Assembly: GCF_052064335.1 (NCBI RefSeq) | Contig: NZ_JBQHVU010000002.1 | Coordinates: forward strand, 1 to 64,000 | Origin: Weimeria sp002480925 | Lineage (GTDB): Bacteria > Bacillota > Clostridia > Lachnospirales > Lachnospiraceae | Reading direction: 5' to 3' | Length of the DNA: 64,000 nucleotides | In this document: positions 25,433-33,054 of the stretch, piece by piece | Layout: each line of letters opens with the position of its first letter | How positions within the stretch are numbered: position 1 is the first letter of the stretch | Translations under genes and position numbers: made by a program | Notes under the pieces: model-generated | What the model was told of the DNA's origin: nothing | Databases searched by the model: none | Seen by the model: the letters and a program-made list of their open reading frames with translations, nothing else

Positions 25433-26572
25433 ATGGCGACAAGTGTTTTTGTGATGGCCCACAGGCCATATGACAAGCCCGATGATCCTGCATACAGGAC
25501 CCTGTTCGTCGGTGCAGCCGGTAAGGAAGACATAGAAAAAGGCTGCCTTAGGGATGACAGGGGAGAGGATAATATTTCTGACTTGAATCCCTATTTTTCT
25601 GAGCTGACAGGGATCTACTGGCTTTTTAAGAACTATAAGGGTCAGGAAAATATAGGGGCCTGTCATTACAGGAGGTATTTCTGCGACAGAGCCTTAAGGG
25701 TGCTTTCGGGAGAGAGACTTGACCAGCTGCTTGATGAATATGATCTTATCACCTCAAAGAATATAAGGACAGAGATCAGCTACCGGGACAGCTATGCCAG
25801 GGCACATAATGTGGCCGATCTTGACGCTGTCGGAGAAACGATAGCGAGACTATATCCTGATTACAGCAGGGCCTTTGAAGAGGTGATGAACGGAAGGGAC
25901 CAGTATTTCGGCAATCTTTTCTGTATGCCAAGGCCTCTTTTTGACGAATACTGTCAGTGGATGTTTACGATTCTGCTTGAAACCATGCCTGCCATAGATA
26001 TGACTGGCTACAATGCTTATCAGCAGAGGGTTTATGGCTTTCTTACAGAAAATCTACCTATGGTTTTCATAAGGGCAAGAGGGCTTAAGAACTATGAGAG
26101 CAATATAGTCTGCACAGGGGAAAAGGCTGAGACAAGGGAGGTCCTTCTTGCTGTCAGGGAGCTTCTCTTAGAAAAAAGAACCGCTAAGGCAAAGAGTATG
26201 CTTCAGGAGATCCTGAAGGAGAGACCGGAGGTGGCATTGCCTACGTCTGATCCCCGCGCAAGCCTTGAGCTTACCAAGCAGATCCTTTTCATAAAGGACC
26301 ACCAGGAGCAGACCGGGGCAGACAGCTATTTCGCAAGGGAAAATGATCTAAAAGCCTTGATAGATCACTATAAGGAATGCTATCTGGCTCTGTCACATCT
26401 CTCAGATCATGAGGAAGTAGGAGCTGATCTGACAAAAAGGCTTATTGATGACGGATTTGATCTCTTCGAGGCAAATGTGATACTTTCAAATGATCCGTCT
26501 GAGAGATTCGGGAGAGAGAAGCTTGATCCATCGAATATAATAAAAGGGATCGGAGCTATATGCAAGAAATGA
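25433..26572 (+). CDS. DUF4422 protein (glycosyltransferase-like)
   Basis: 379 residues. Residues about 5-220 match the DUF4422 pattern: VFVMAHRPYDKP, RTLFVGAAG, DNISDLNPYFSELTGIYWLF, and IGACHYRRYF. DUF4422 proteins are usually found in capsule or surface-glycan clusters and are thought to be glycosyltransferases. The C-terminal 150 residues are helical and unassigned. It sits between hemA and hemL with spacings of 10 bases, an odd place for such a gene. Function is not known. Confidence 0.8.
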   Translation: MATSVFVMAHRPYDKPDDPAYRTLFVGAAGKEDIEKGCLRDDRGEDNISDLNPYFSELTGIYWLFKNYKGQENIGACHYRRYFCDRALRVLSGERLDQLLDEYDLITSKNIRTEISYRDSYARAHNVADLDAVGETIARLYPDYSRAFEEVMNGRDQYFGNLFCMPRPLFDEYCQWMFTILLETMPAIDMTGYNAYQQRVYGFLTENLPMVFIRARGLKNYESNIVCTGEKAETREVLLAVRELLLEKRTAKAKSMLQEILKERPEVALPTSDPRASLELTKQILFIKDHQEQTGADSYFARENDLKALIDHYKECYLALSHLSDHEEVGADLTKRLIDDGFDLFEANVILSNDPSERFGREKLDPSNIIKGIGAICKK

Positions 26573-26582
26573 GGTTATTATA

Positions 26583-27851
26583 ATGGGACTTAATACAGAA
26601 AATTCAGAAATAGCATTTAAGGATGCGAAAAGCTATATACCCGGAGGAGTGGATTCTCCGGTCAGGGCCTTTAAGAATGTCGGCATGACTCCTCTTTTTA
26701 TCAATAAGGCAAAGGGAGACAGGATATGGGATATAGACGGCAATGAGTTCATAGACTATGTCGGATCATGGGGACCTAACATAATAGGGGCAGCAAATGA
26801 GAGGGTAGTAACGGCAGTAAGCGCTGCAGCGCAGAAGGGACTTACCTATGGTGCTCCGACAATCGCAGAGACCATACTTGCAAGGGAAATATGCGAGGCT
26901 TATCCATCTGCGGAAAGGGTGAGGCTTGTAAACAGCGGGACTGAGGCCTGTATGAGCGCTATCCGCGTGGCCCGCGGCGCTACAGGAAGAGACAAGATAA
27001 TAAAGTTCCGCGGCAACTATCATGGCCATTCGGATGCTCTTCTGGCATCAGCAGGTTCAGGAGTGCTTACCGATTCCCTGCCTGACTCCGCAGGAGTACC
27101 GGCTAATGCGACGAAGGACACCCTGCTTGCAGACTATAATGATCCGGAGTCTGTCGAAGCACTTTTTCTGGCTAATAAGGACCAGATAGCAGCTGTCATA
27201 GTCGAGCCTGTCGCCTGCAATATGGGAGTAGTCCCTCCTAAGAAGGGCTTTCTTGAGGCCTTAAGGAGTATTACAAAAAAATACAGGGCTCTTCTCATAT
27301 TTGACGAGGTGATCACAGGATTTCGGCTTTCCTATGGCGGAGCAGCTCAGGCCTTTGGCATTTCACCTGATATGGCCTGCTTCGGAAAGATAGTAGGAGG
27401 CGGAATGCCTCTGGCAGCCTATGGCGGAAAAAAATGGATAATGAGCAAGGTGGCTCCTGAGGGAGATGTCTATCAGGCAGGGACCCTGTCAGGAAACCCG
27501 ATAGCTGTTGCAGCTGGTATAGAGACTCTTTCTATACTAAAAAGTCATCCTTCCATCTATGAGAGGATCGACCAGAAGGCAGCTCTGCTTGAGCGGGCAT
27601 TCAGGGATAAGGGGCTTAATGTAAACAGGGCCGGTTCGCTTCTTTCTGTATTCATGACAGACCAGCCTGTCACGGACGAGAAGAGCGCCAAAAGCTCAGA
27701 TACCGAAAAGTTTGCCGACTATTTTTCACAGATGCTTAATAATGGCATCTATGTGGCTCCGTCACAGTTTGAGGCCATGTTTGTTTCGGCAGTCCATACA
27801 AAAGAAGACATCGCAAAAACCTGCGATGTCATAAAGGCGCTTGATATTTAA
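26583..27851 (+). CDS. hemL: Glutamate-1-semialdehyde 2,1-aminomutase
   Basis: 422 residues, a PLP enzyme that converts glutamate semialdehyde to 5-aminolevulinate. It has IPGGVDSPVRAF at the start, RLVNSGTEACMSAIR, IFDEVITGFR and the PLP lysine in CFGKIVGGGMP (about residue 268). Start has AGGTTATTATA ahead, so the ribosome site is modest. It ends the tetrapyrrole run and its 3' end overlaps truA, which converges from the other strand, by 4 bases. Confidence 0.98.
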   Translation: MGLNTENSEIAFKDAKSYIPGGVDSPVRAFKNVGMTPLFINKAKGDRIWDIDGNEFIDYVGSWGPNIIGAANERVVTAVSAAAQKGLTYGAPTIAETILAREICEAYPSAERVRLVNSGTEACMSAIRVARGATGRDKIIKFRGNYHGHSDALLASAGSGVLTDSLPDSAGVPANATKDTLLADYNDPESVEALFLANKDQIAAVIVEPVACNMGVVPPKKGFLEALRSITKKYRALLIFDEVITGFRLSYGGAAQAFGISPDMACFGKIVGGGMPLAAYGGKKWIMSKVAPEGDVYQAGTLSGNPIAVAAGIETLSILKSHPSIYERIDQKAALLERAFRDKGLNVNRAGSLLSVFMTDQPVTDEKSAKSSDTEKFADYFSQMLNNGIYVAPSQFEAMFVSAVHTKEDIAKTCDVIKALDI

Positions 27852-28600
27852 TAATCGACACTTAAAAGCATAAGACCCTTTGCCGGAGCAGTAGGTCCGG
27901 CAGCCTTACGGTCCCTGGCTTCGAGGATATTTTTAACATCTTCCGGCTCTATTCTTCCTTGGCCAACAAGGAGAAGTGTGCCTACTATTATCCTTACCAT
28001 GTTCTGAAGGAAGCCTGTTCCATGGAGAGTGAAGTAGATATAGCCCTTTGATCTTCTGATCTCTATTCTGTCAACGACTCTTACAGTGGATTTTTTGAAT
28101 CTTGAATTGCCGCAGAAGCTTCTGAAGTCATGTGAGCCCTGAAGGAAGGCAGCAGCACGCTGCATTTTCTCAATGTCCACATCGTTTTCAAGGATGCTTA
28201 TATATTTCCTGTTGAATACAGGATGGACAGGCCCATAGAAGGCGCTGTATCGGTAGGTCTTGCCGACAGCGTTGTATCTGGCATGGAAGCGGTCGCTTGC
28301 AAGGTTTACCTCTCTTATTGCTATATCATCAGGGAGATATCTGTTACAGTAGTCCCTTATCTGGTCGCATGAGAGGTCAGTGTCCATTTTTACAGAGGCT
28401 ATCATGCCTCTTGCATGGACTCCGGCGTCTGTCCTTCCGGCTCCTATCAGGTCAGGGACAGGCGCGATTTCCTGATCAGGATAGAGCATACGGGATAGAA
28501 CACTCTCGATCTTTCCTTGTATGGTAGGCTTATCAGGCTGATGCTCCCAGCCGAAGTAACGGCTTCCGTCATATTCTATTTTAAGCTTGTAGTTTTTCAT
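27848..28600 (-). CDS. truA: tRNA pseudouridine(38-40) synthase
   Basis: 250 residues. It makes pseudouridine at positions 38-40 of tRNA anticodon arms. The catalytic Asp lies in IGAGRTDAGVHARG (about residue 58). YDGSRYFGWEHQPDKPTIQG and NMVRIIVGTLLLVGQG are also typical. It follows the phospholipase-like gene with a 4-base overlap. Confidence 0.97.
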   Translation of the reverse strand: MKNYKLKIEYDGSRYFGWEHQPDKPTIQGKIESVLSRMLYPDQEIAPVPDLIGAGRTDAGVHARGMIASVKMDTDLSCDQIRDYCNRYLPDDIAIREVNLASDRFHARYNAVGKTYRYSAFYGPVHPVFNRKYISILENDVDIEKMQRAAAFLQGSHDFRSFCGNSRFKKSTVRVVDRIEIRRSKGYIYFTLHGTGFLQNMVRIIVGTLLLVGQGRIEPEDVKNILEARDRKAAGPTAPAKGLMLLSVDY

Positions 28601-29571
28601 AAGGCAAGACCACTGTCATAGGAGAGGTTGGAAAGATCATTTTTCAGCATATCGACATAGCTGAAGTAATCACGGCTGCCGCATTCAGAGGAGAAGAGAC
28701 AGAAATAAAGGTAAAGTCTCCTTATATATTTCTTCTCCGCACTTGCGAAAAGCTCATAGAATGAGGCCCTCGAATGGTGGGTCAGATCCCATGGATTCTT
28801 CCATTCGAGATGTCTTAGGTTGCATGGATCTGTATATGTCTTATGGCCGTCGTTTGCTATCATGGCAGAAAACTGGGGATGTTTCAGAAAATCATCCTCA
28901 AAGCTTCTTACAAGCTTTTTCTTCCATCTGTTTCTGTCCTCCATAAGGTCATAGACTATCCTTGTGAAACGGAAGGCCTGAGTGACCTCAAAGGAGACAA
29001 GGACCATCTCCGGATAGGTCATGGCTGCTGCTCTCTGGATCAGGGATCCTATCAGGATAGCATCGGCCTGACTAAGCTCTATAGTCTTCGATGGTATGAA
29101 TTCCGACGGGCGAAGCTTCAGATAGTGGGCTAAAAGAGCGCAGTCTATATCGGCTTCGAGAAACATATGGTTGTAGAAGCCCCTGTTGCTGTGGTCATTT
29201 ATGTCCTTCTTTGTCCTGTAATGGATGTAAGGGTGACATGTCGTATCCATAGTATAATGTCCGATGAATCCGGCCGTATAAGCATGGGCGACCCCTCTTA
29301 GTCCGGGATCGTTTATGGATTCGGATACCTTTATCAGATTCGTGATAAAGGCCAGGGTCCTGTCGTGGTGCATTATCTCTCCGGTATTTCTCTTGTGGGT
29401 ATAGGACAGGGGGTTATAAAAAAATATATCCGGTCCCTGCTGTCCCAGGGCATATACCGCCGGATGAGATCTGACTACATCCCACATTGAAAGACTCTCT
29501 GGTGTATTGAGTTTTTTTAAGATATTCCGGGATTCTATCCCGAAAACATAGTGTGAACGAAAACCTGGCAT
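28597..29571 (-). CDS. Zinc-dependent phospholipase C-like protein
   Basis: 324 residues matching the PF00882 family. Metal-binding positions are suggested by SHYVFG near the start, GQQGPDIFF, MHHDR, and the run HAYTAGFIGHYTMDTTCHPY. No signal peptide is seen, so unlike secreted clostridial toxins it is likely intracellular. Relatives of this type are widespread in Clostridia with no tested function. First of a two-gene unit with truA. Confidence 0.8.
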   Translation of the reverse strand: MPGFRSHYVFGIESRNILKKLNTPESLSMWDVVRSHPAVYALGQQGPDIFFYNPLSYTHKRNTGEIMHHDRTLAFITNLIKVSESINDPGLRGVAHAYTAGFIGHYTMDTTCHPYIHYRTKKDINDHSNRGFYNHMFLEADIDCALLAHYLKLRPSEFIPSKTIELSQADAILIGSLIQRAAAMTYPEMVLVSFEVTQAFRFTRIVYDLMEDRNRWKKKLVRSFEDDFLKHPQFSAMIANDGHKTYTDPCNLRHLEWKNPWDLTHHSRASFYELFASAEKKYIRRLYLYFCLFSSECGSRDYFSYVDMLKNDLSNLSYDSGLAL

Positions 29572-29679
29572 GATTCCTGCTTTCTAGTCTGCTTTTTTAA
29601 CCACGATATTATAACAGAATAATCACCTTTTAGGAAGTAGTAAGGGACATGTGATGATAAAAGAAAGGAAGTGTATTTA

Positions 29680-30393
29680 ATGCGACTTGATAAATATCTT
29701 GCCTCGGCTACACAGATGACGAGAAGGGAGATAAAGAGAGCTCTTAAGAAAACGCCGGCCGTAGTAGACGGGGTAAAGGTATCTGCTCCAGAGACCCAGG
29801 TGGATGTCAGGTCAGTAGTCCGCTTTATGGGTGAAAAAATAGAATACCATGAATATACCTATATACTTATGAACAAGCCTGCCGGTCTGGTCTGTACAAA
29901 CAGGGAGGGCAGGAATCCGACTGTTTTTTCTATTCTCGATGACAGGCTTAAGGGAAAGGAACTCTTTACTGTCGGAAGGCTCGATAAGGATACGACAGGA
30001 CTTCTTATAATAACGGATGACGGTGATCTGTCCCATAGGATGATGCATCCGAAAAAGCATGTGGAAAAGACCTACAGCCTGACCTGTGACAGACCTATCC
30101 CTCAGTCAGCTGTGGAGAGCTTCAAGGCGGGGATAGACATAGGAGATGATAAGCCGACAAAGCCGGCTGATCTTGTGATTTCAGGTATTGACGAAAAAAG
30201 CGCCCTTCTTACTATCTCCGAGGGCAGATTTCACCAGGTAAAAAGGATGATGAAGGCAGTCGGCTGTGAGGTCATAGCGCTTAACAGATGCTCTGTCGGT
30301 GACTTTGACCTGAAGGATGGCCCCTCGGTCGGGGAATATCGTTTCTTCAACGAGAGAGAGCTTGAAATAGTGGACAAAATAAAGAATCAGTAA
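29680..30393 (+). CDS. RsuA/RluB-type pseudouridine synthase
   Basis: 237 residues from the ATG at 29680, with AAAGGAAG 9 bases upstream. Residues 1-60 are an S4 RNA-binding domain (MRLDKYLASATQMTRREIK). The catalytic domain has the Asp in VGRLDKDTTGLLIITDDG and the C-terminal EGRFHQVKRMM. It modifies a uridine of ribosomal RNA; whether 16S U516 (RsuA) or a 23S site cannot be told by eye. Confidence 0.93.
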   Translation: MRLDKYLASATQMTRREIKRALKKTPAVVDGVKVSAPETQVDVRSVVRFMGEKIEYHEYTYILMNKPAGLVCTNREGRNPTVFSILDDRLKGKELFTVGRLDKDTTGLLIITDDGDLSHRMMHPKKHVEKTYSLTCDRPIPQSAVESFKAGIDIGDDKPTKPADLVISGIDEKSALLTISEGRFHQVKRMMKAVGCEVIALNRCSVGDFDLKDGPSVGEYRFFNERELEIVDKIKNQ

Positions 30394-30398
30394 AAAAC

Positions 30399-30758
30399 TG
30401 TGGATAAGCTTATCCACAATACAGATGAGGGCCTGATATAAAAAGGTTATTAAACCGCGTTTTTATTGACTGTGATCCGGAGAAAATAGTTGGTTTATGA
30501 ATAAACTATTTCCTCGGGCGAATTATCCACATAATAAACGAGAAACGGCCGATCACTTATCGACAGCTTTCCACAGGATTTTGTGGAAAAAAGTCCGCTA
30601 TCTTAACTGATGAATGGTTTTTCAACGGCTTTATCCACTTTCTCCACATTTCAAGGGTGTATAGATATCGTTGATGCATGGATCACCCATTAAAACCTGT
30701 CGAATCTGGCCTTATTTATTATTTCTGGTTGGAAAAGCTGTGGAAAAACAGTGGAAAA
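30399..30758. other. Cluster of DnaA-box-like sites in a 480-base spacer
   Basis: Three perfect DnaA boxes (TTATCCACA) lie at 30399-30407 (minus), 30410-30418 (plus) and 30523-30531 (plus). Five single-mismatch sites lie at 30557-30565, 30582-30590 (minus), 30631-30639, 30640-30648 and 30739-30747 (minus). The first two make a perfect 20-base palindrome. A 12-base inverted repeat with one mismatch lies at 30480-30515. An AT-rich stretch lies around 30700-30725. No dnaA, dnaN or rpmH is near, and genes on both sides run mainly in the same direction. Confidence 0.7.
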
Positions 30759-30764
30759 ATCCAC

Positions 30765-30793
30765 TTGAAATCTTTCCCCAAATCCTGTATTAT
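30765..30793 (+). promoter_or_regulatory. Promoter ahead of the small acidic gene and tRNA-Leu
   Basis: -35 TTGAAA (30765-30770), 17-base spacer, -10 TATTAT (30788-30793). The leader that follows (30800-30875) holds two short hairpins: GCTG/CAGC at about 30799-30814 and GGGAG/CTCCC at about 30833-30852. Confidence 0.7.
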
Positions 30794-30875
30794 AAAGAAG
30801 CTGTTTTAATGCAGCATGTAGTCCGGTGACTCGGGAGGCTTACAGGGCTCCCTGATTATTATTGAAGGTAAGCAT

Positions 30876-31088
30876 ATGGCAAAGGATGAAGCAACCGTTA
30901 AAGAGGGTCAGGAGAGCAGTACTGAGGCAGAGATAAGAGAGTTCAGATCGCATCTCGGCATAGGAGACCATGATGACGAGACACCTCTGATCGGGAAGAT
31001 GGAGCAGGCGCTCGATCGTTTCGCGGAGGTAGACAGCAAGGATATCCTTGATGCTCTGAATAGTCTTTCGGATGAGGACGACAGATAG
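30876..31088 (+). CDS. Small acidic protein of unknown function
   Basis: 70 residues, strongly acidic (about 20 Asp/Glu), no membrane segment, starting MAKDEATVKEGQESS and ending SLSDEDDR. I do not recognise it. It has GAAGG upstream, its own promoter and a structured 5' leader. It lies between the DnaA-box cluster and tRNA-Leu, which begins 4 bases after its stop, so both are probably on one transcript. Confidence 0.6.
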   Translation: MAKDEATVKEGQESSTEAEIREFRSHLGIGDHDDETPLIGKMEQALDRFAEVDSKDILDALNSLSDEDDR

Positions 31089-31092
31089 TCAG

Positions 31093-31172
31093 GCGGATAT
31101 GGCGGAATTGGCAGACGCGCCAGATTTAGGTTCTGGTGGGAGACCGTGCAGGTTCAAGTCCTGTTATCCGCA
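31093..31172 (+). tRNA. tRNA-Leu (anticodon TAG)
   Basis: The acceptor arms are GCGGATA and TATCCGC. The anticodon arm is CCAGA/TTTAGGT/TCTGG with anticodon TAG. A short variable arm (TGGGAGACCG region) suits a class II tRNA. Discriminator A; no encoded CCA. No promoter lies between it and the preceding small gene. Confidence 0.96.
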
Positions 31173-31253
31173 GTTTACTATGGACGGGGATGCATTGGAG
31201 CCGGCTGGCACCGATGTGTCTCTGTTTTTTTGTGTATGATAGAAAGGATGGCT

Positions 31254-31730
31254 ATGGAGAAGATTACAAGCTTTACGATCAACCATCTGAAGCTGCTTCC
31301 GGGAGTCTATGTATCCAGAAAGGACAGCTTCGGCGATGCGGTGATCACCACCTTTGATCTTAGGATGACTGCTCCGAACAGGGAGCCTGTGATGAATACG
31401 GCTGAGATGCATACTATAGAGCATTTAGGCGCCACATTCCTAAGGAACCATAAGGACTTTGGGGATCGGACTGTTTATTTCGGGCCTATGGGATGCAGGA
31501 CAGGATTCTATATGCTGCTTGCCGGTGACTATGACTCTGAGGATATACTTCCGCTTGTCATAGAGATGTTTGAATTCATCAGGGACTTCGACGGAGACGT
31601 ACCGGGGGCTGCTCCCCGTGACTGCGGCAATTATCTGGATCAGAATCTGTCTATGGCGCATTATCTTGCAAAGAGGTATCTTAAAGTGCTTAAGGATGCG
31701 ACGGAGGAGAACCTCCATTATCCGGAGTAG
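31254..31730 (+). CDS. luxS: S-ribosylhomocysteine lyase LuxS
   Basis: 158 residues from the ATG at 31254, which has AGAAAGG 6 bases upstream; longer frames read through tRNA-Leu and are rejected. It cleaves S-ribosylhomocysteine to homocysteine and the precursor of autoinducer-2. The metal site is HTIEH (His53, His57) and Cys near residue 127 in CGNYLDQ; the catalytic Cys is in MGCRTGFY. The nucleosidase that makes its substrate follows 22 bases downstream. Confidence 0.98.
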   Translation: MEKITSFTINHLKLLPGVYVSRKDSFGDAVITTFDLRMTAPNREPVMNTAEMHTIEHLGATFLRNHKDFGDRTVYFGPMGCRTGFYMLLAGDYDSEDILPLVIEMFEFIRDFDGDVPGAAPRDCGNYLDQNLSMAHYLAKRYLKVLKDATEENLHYPE

Positions 31731-31752
31731 AAATAAGGAATAAGGTGTTATT

Positions 31753-32454
31753 ATGAGGATTGGTATTATTGGAGCCATGGAGGTCGAGGTTGACCATCTG
31801 AAGGCTGAAATGAATGTAAGTCGTACTGTTGAACGTGCAGGGATGAGCTTTTTCGAGGGAAAGATCGGAGACTCGGATGTAGTAGTGGTAAGATGCGGTA
31901 TAGGTATGGTAAATGCCGGTGCCTGCGTTCAGATACTCGTTGACTGCTTTGATGTGACTCATGTGATAAATACAGGAGTGGCCGGCTCACTTGACAACCG
32001 TATAGATATAGGAGACATTGTCGTATCAGAGGATGCGGTGGTGCATGATTTTGATGTGACACCGCTTGGATACAAGCCTGGAGAGATCCCGGGAGTGGGT
32101 ACCTTAAGCTTCCCGGCAGACAGCTATCTTAGGGAATGTGCGATCAGTGCGGTAAAGGAGGCTGCGCCTGATATCCATGTCTTCTCAGGAAGAGTCGTAT
32201 CAGGAGACCAGTTTATAGCAGGAAACGAGAAGAAGAAGGCTATAATCGACCAGTTCGGCGGTATGTGTACAGAGATGGAGGGAGCCGCTATAGCCCAGGT
32301 CGCTTATCTGAACAGGGTTCCGTTTGTCATAATAAGGGCTATATCTGATAAGGCTGATAATTCAGGCAGCGAGGACTATCCTTCATTTGAGAAGAAGGCA
32401 GCAAGACATTGTGCTGCTATAGTAGAGTACATGCTGAAGAATATCAGAGCATAA
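31753..32454 (+). CDS. mtnN: 5'-methylthioadenosine/S-adenosylhomocysteine nucleosidase
   Basis: 233 residues. It removes adenine from S-adenosylhomocysteine and methylthioadenosine, feeding LuxS. It opens with MRIGIIGAMEVEVDHL; GVAGSLDNRIDIGDIVVS, DQFIAG and the substrate-binding MEGAAIAQVAY with RAISDKAD near the end are family marks. Forms an activated-methyl-cycle pair with luxS. Confidence 0.97.
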   Translation: MRIGIIGAMEVEVDHLKAEMNVSRTVERAGMSFFEGKIGDSDVVVVRCGIGMVNAGACVQILVDCFDVTHVINTGVAGSLDNRIDIGDIVVSEDAVVHDFDVTPLGYKPGEIPGVGTLSFPADSYLRECAISAVKEAAPDIHVFSGRVVSGDQFIAGNEKKKAIIDQFGGMCTEMEGAAIAQVAYLNRVPFVIIRAISDKADNSGSEDYPSFEKKAARHCAAIVEYMLKNIRA

Positions 32455-32462
32455 AGCCCTGC

Positions 32463-32520
32463 TTGACAACCATAGATAGATTGTATACAATGAAATAGTG
32501 CTTTGTGCACTAATCTATCT
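32463..32520 (+). promoter_or_regulatory. Promoter and operator of the ohrR-like gene
   Basis: -35 TTGACA (32463-32468), 17-base spacer, -10 TACAAT (32486-32491). A perfect 12-base palindrome ATTGTATACAAT (32480-32491) covers the -10 and resembles OhrR operators (TACAATT-AATTGTA type). In addition AGATAGATT (32474-32482) pairs with AATCTATCT (32512-32520), enclosing an AGTGC/GCACT hairpin. Self-repression by the downstream regulator is likely. Confidence 0.65.
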
Positions 32521-32535
32521 GACTGGAGATCTTTT

Positions 32536-32976
32536 ATGGGTGACAATAAGTATGATTGCCTGAAGCTGGAGAACCAGCTGTGTTTTCCGCTTTACGCCTG
32601 CGCTAAGGAGGTCGTAAGAGCATATAAACCGTATCTTTCCAAGCTTGATCTGACCTATACCCAGTATATCACTATGATGGTGCTATGGGAAAGGAAGCAG
32701 ATGAATGTAAAAGAAATAGGTGAATGTCTCTACCTTGATTCCGGGACGCTTACCCCGCTTCTGAAGAAGCTTGAATCCAAGGGATACATAAAGAGACACA
32801 GGAGTGAAAAGGACGAGAGAAATCTGCTGATTTCGATCACGCCTTATGGTATGAAGCTGAGGGATAAGGCACTTGCAGTACCTGAGAGGATGTCGGAATG
32901 CTTATGCCTGAGCAGTGACGAATCAAAGGAGCTCTACAGGCTTTTGTACAAGTTTTTGGATAATAATAGAAAGTAA
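32536..32976 (+). CDS. MarR-family regulator, OhrR-like
   Basis: 146 residues from the ATG at 32536 with GGAGA ahead. OhrR represses peroxide-defence genes until a cysteine near its N-terminus is oxidised. Here KLENQLCFPLYACAKEV matches that region, with Cys16 at the sensing position. The winged helix follows (LYLDSGTLTPLLKKLESKGYI, RSEKDERNLLISIT). No ohr peroxiredoxin gene is near, so the regulated target is likely elsewhere besides its own promoter. Confidence 0.88.
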   Translation: MGDNKYDCLKLENQLCFPLYACAKEVVRAYKPYLSKLDLTYTQYITMMVLWERKQMNVKEIGECLYLDSGTLTPLLKKLESKGYIKRHRSEKDERNLLISITPYGMKLRDKALAVPERMSECLCLSSDESKELYRLLYKFLDNNRK

Positions 32977-33039
32977 GAGCCTCTGGCTCTTTGTACCGAG
33001 CGGTATCGTTATTCCAGTGGATATGATCACCGCTTTTTT
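32975..33039 (+). terminator. Two hairpins after the ohrR-like gene, the second with T6
   Basis: AAGAGCC and GGCTCTT form a 7-bp hairpin over the stop codon (32975-32991). GCGGT (33000-33004) and ACCGC (33029-33033) close a longer loop followed by six T. The second is the more likely terminator. Confidence 0.55.
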
Positions 33040-33054
33040 GATTAAGGAGAAGAA

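Noticed and set aside
30394..30875. Main chromosomal replication origin (oriC)
   Set aside because: DnaA boxes fit, but no dnaA/dnaN/rpmH is near and genes do not switch strand around it. Kept as a DnaA-box cluster.
31146..31730. luxS starting inside tRNA-Leu
   Set aside because: The extra codons are tRNA sequence; the ATG at 31254 fits LuxS homologues.
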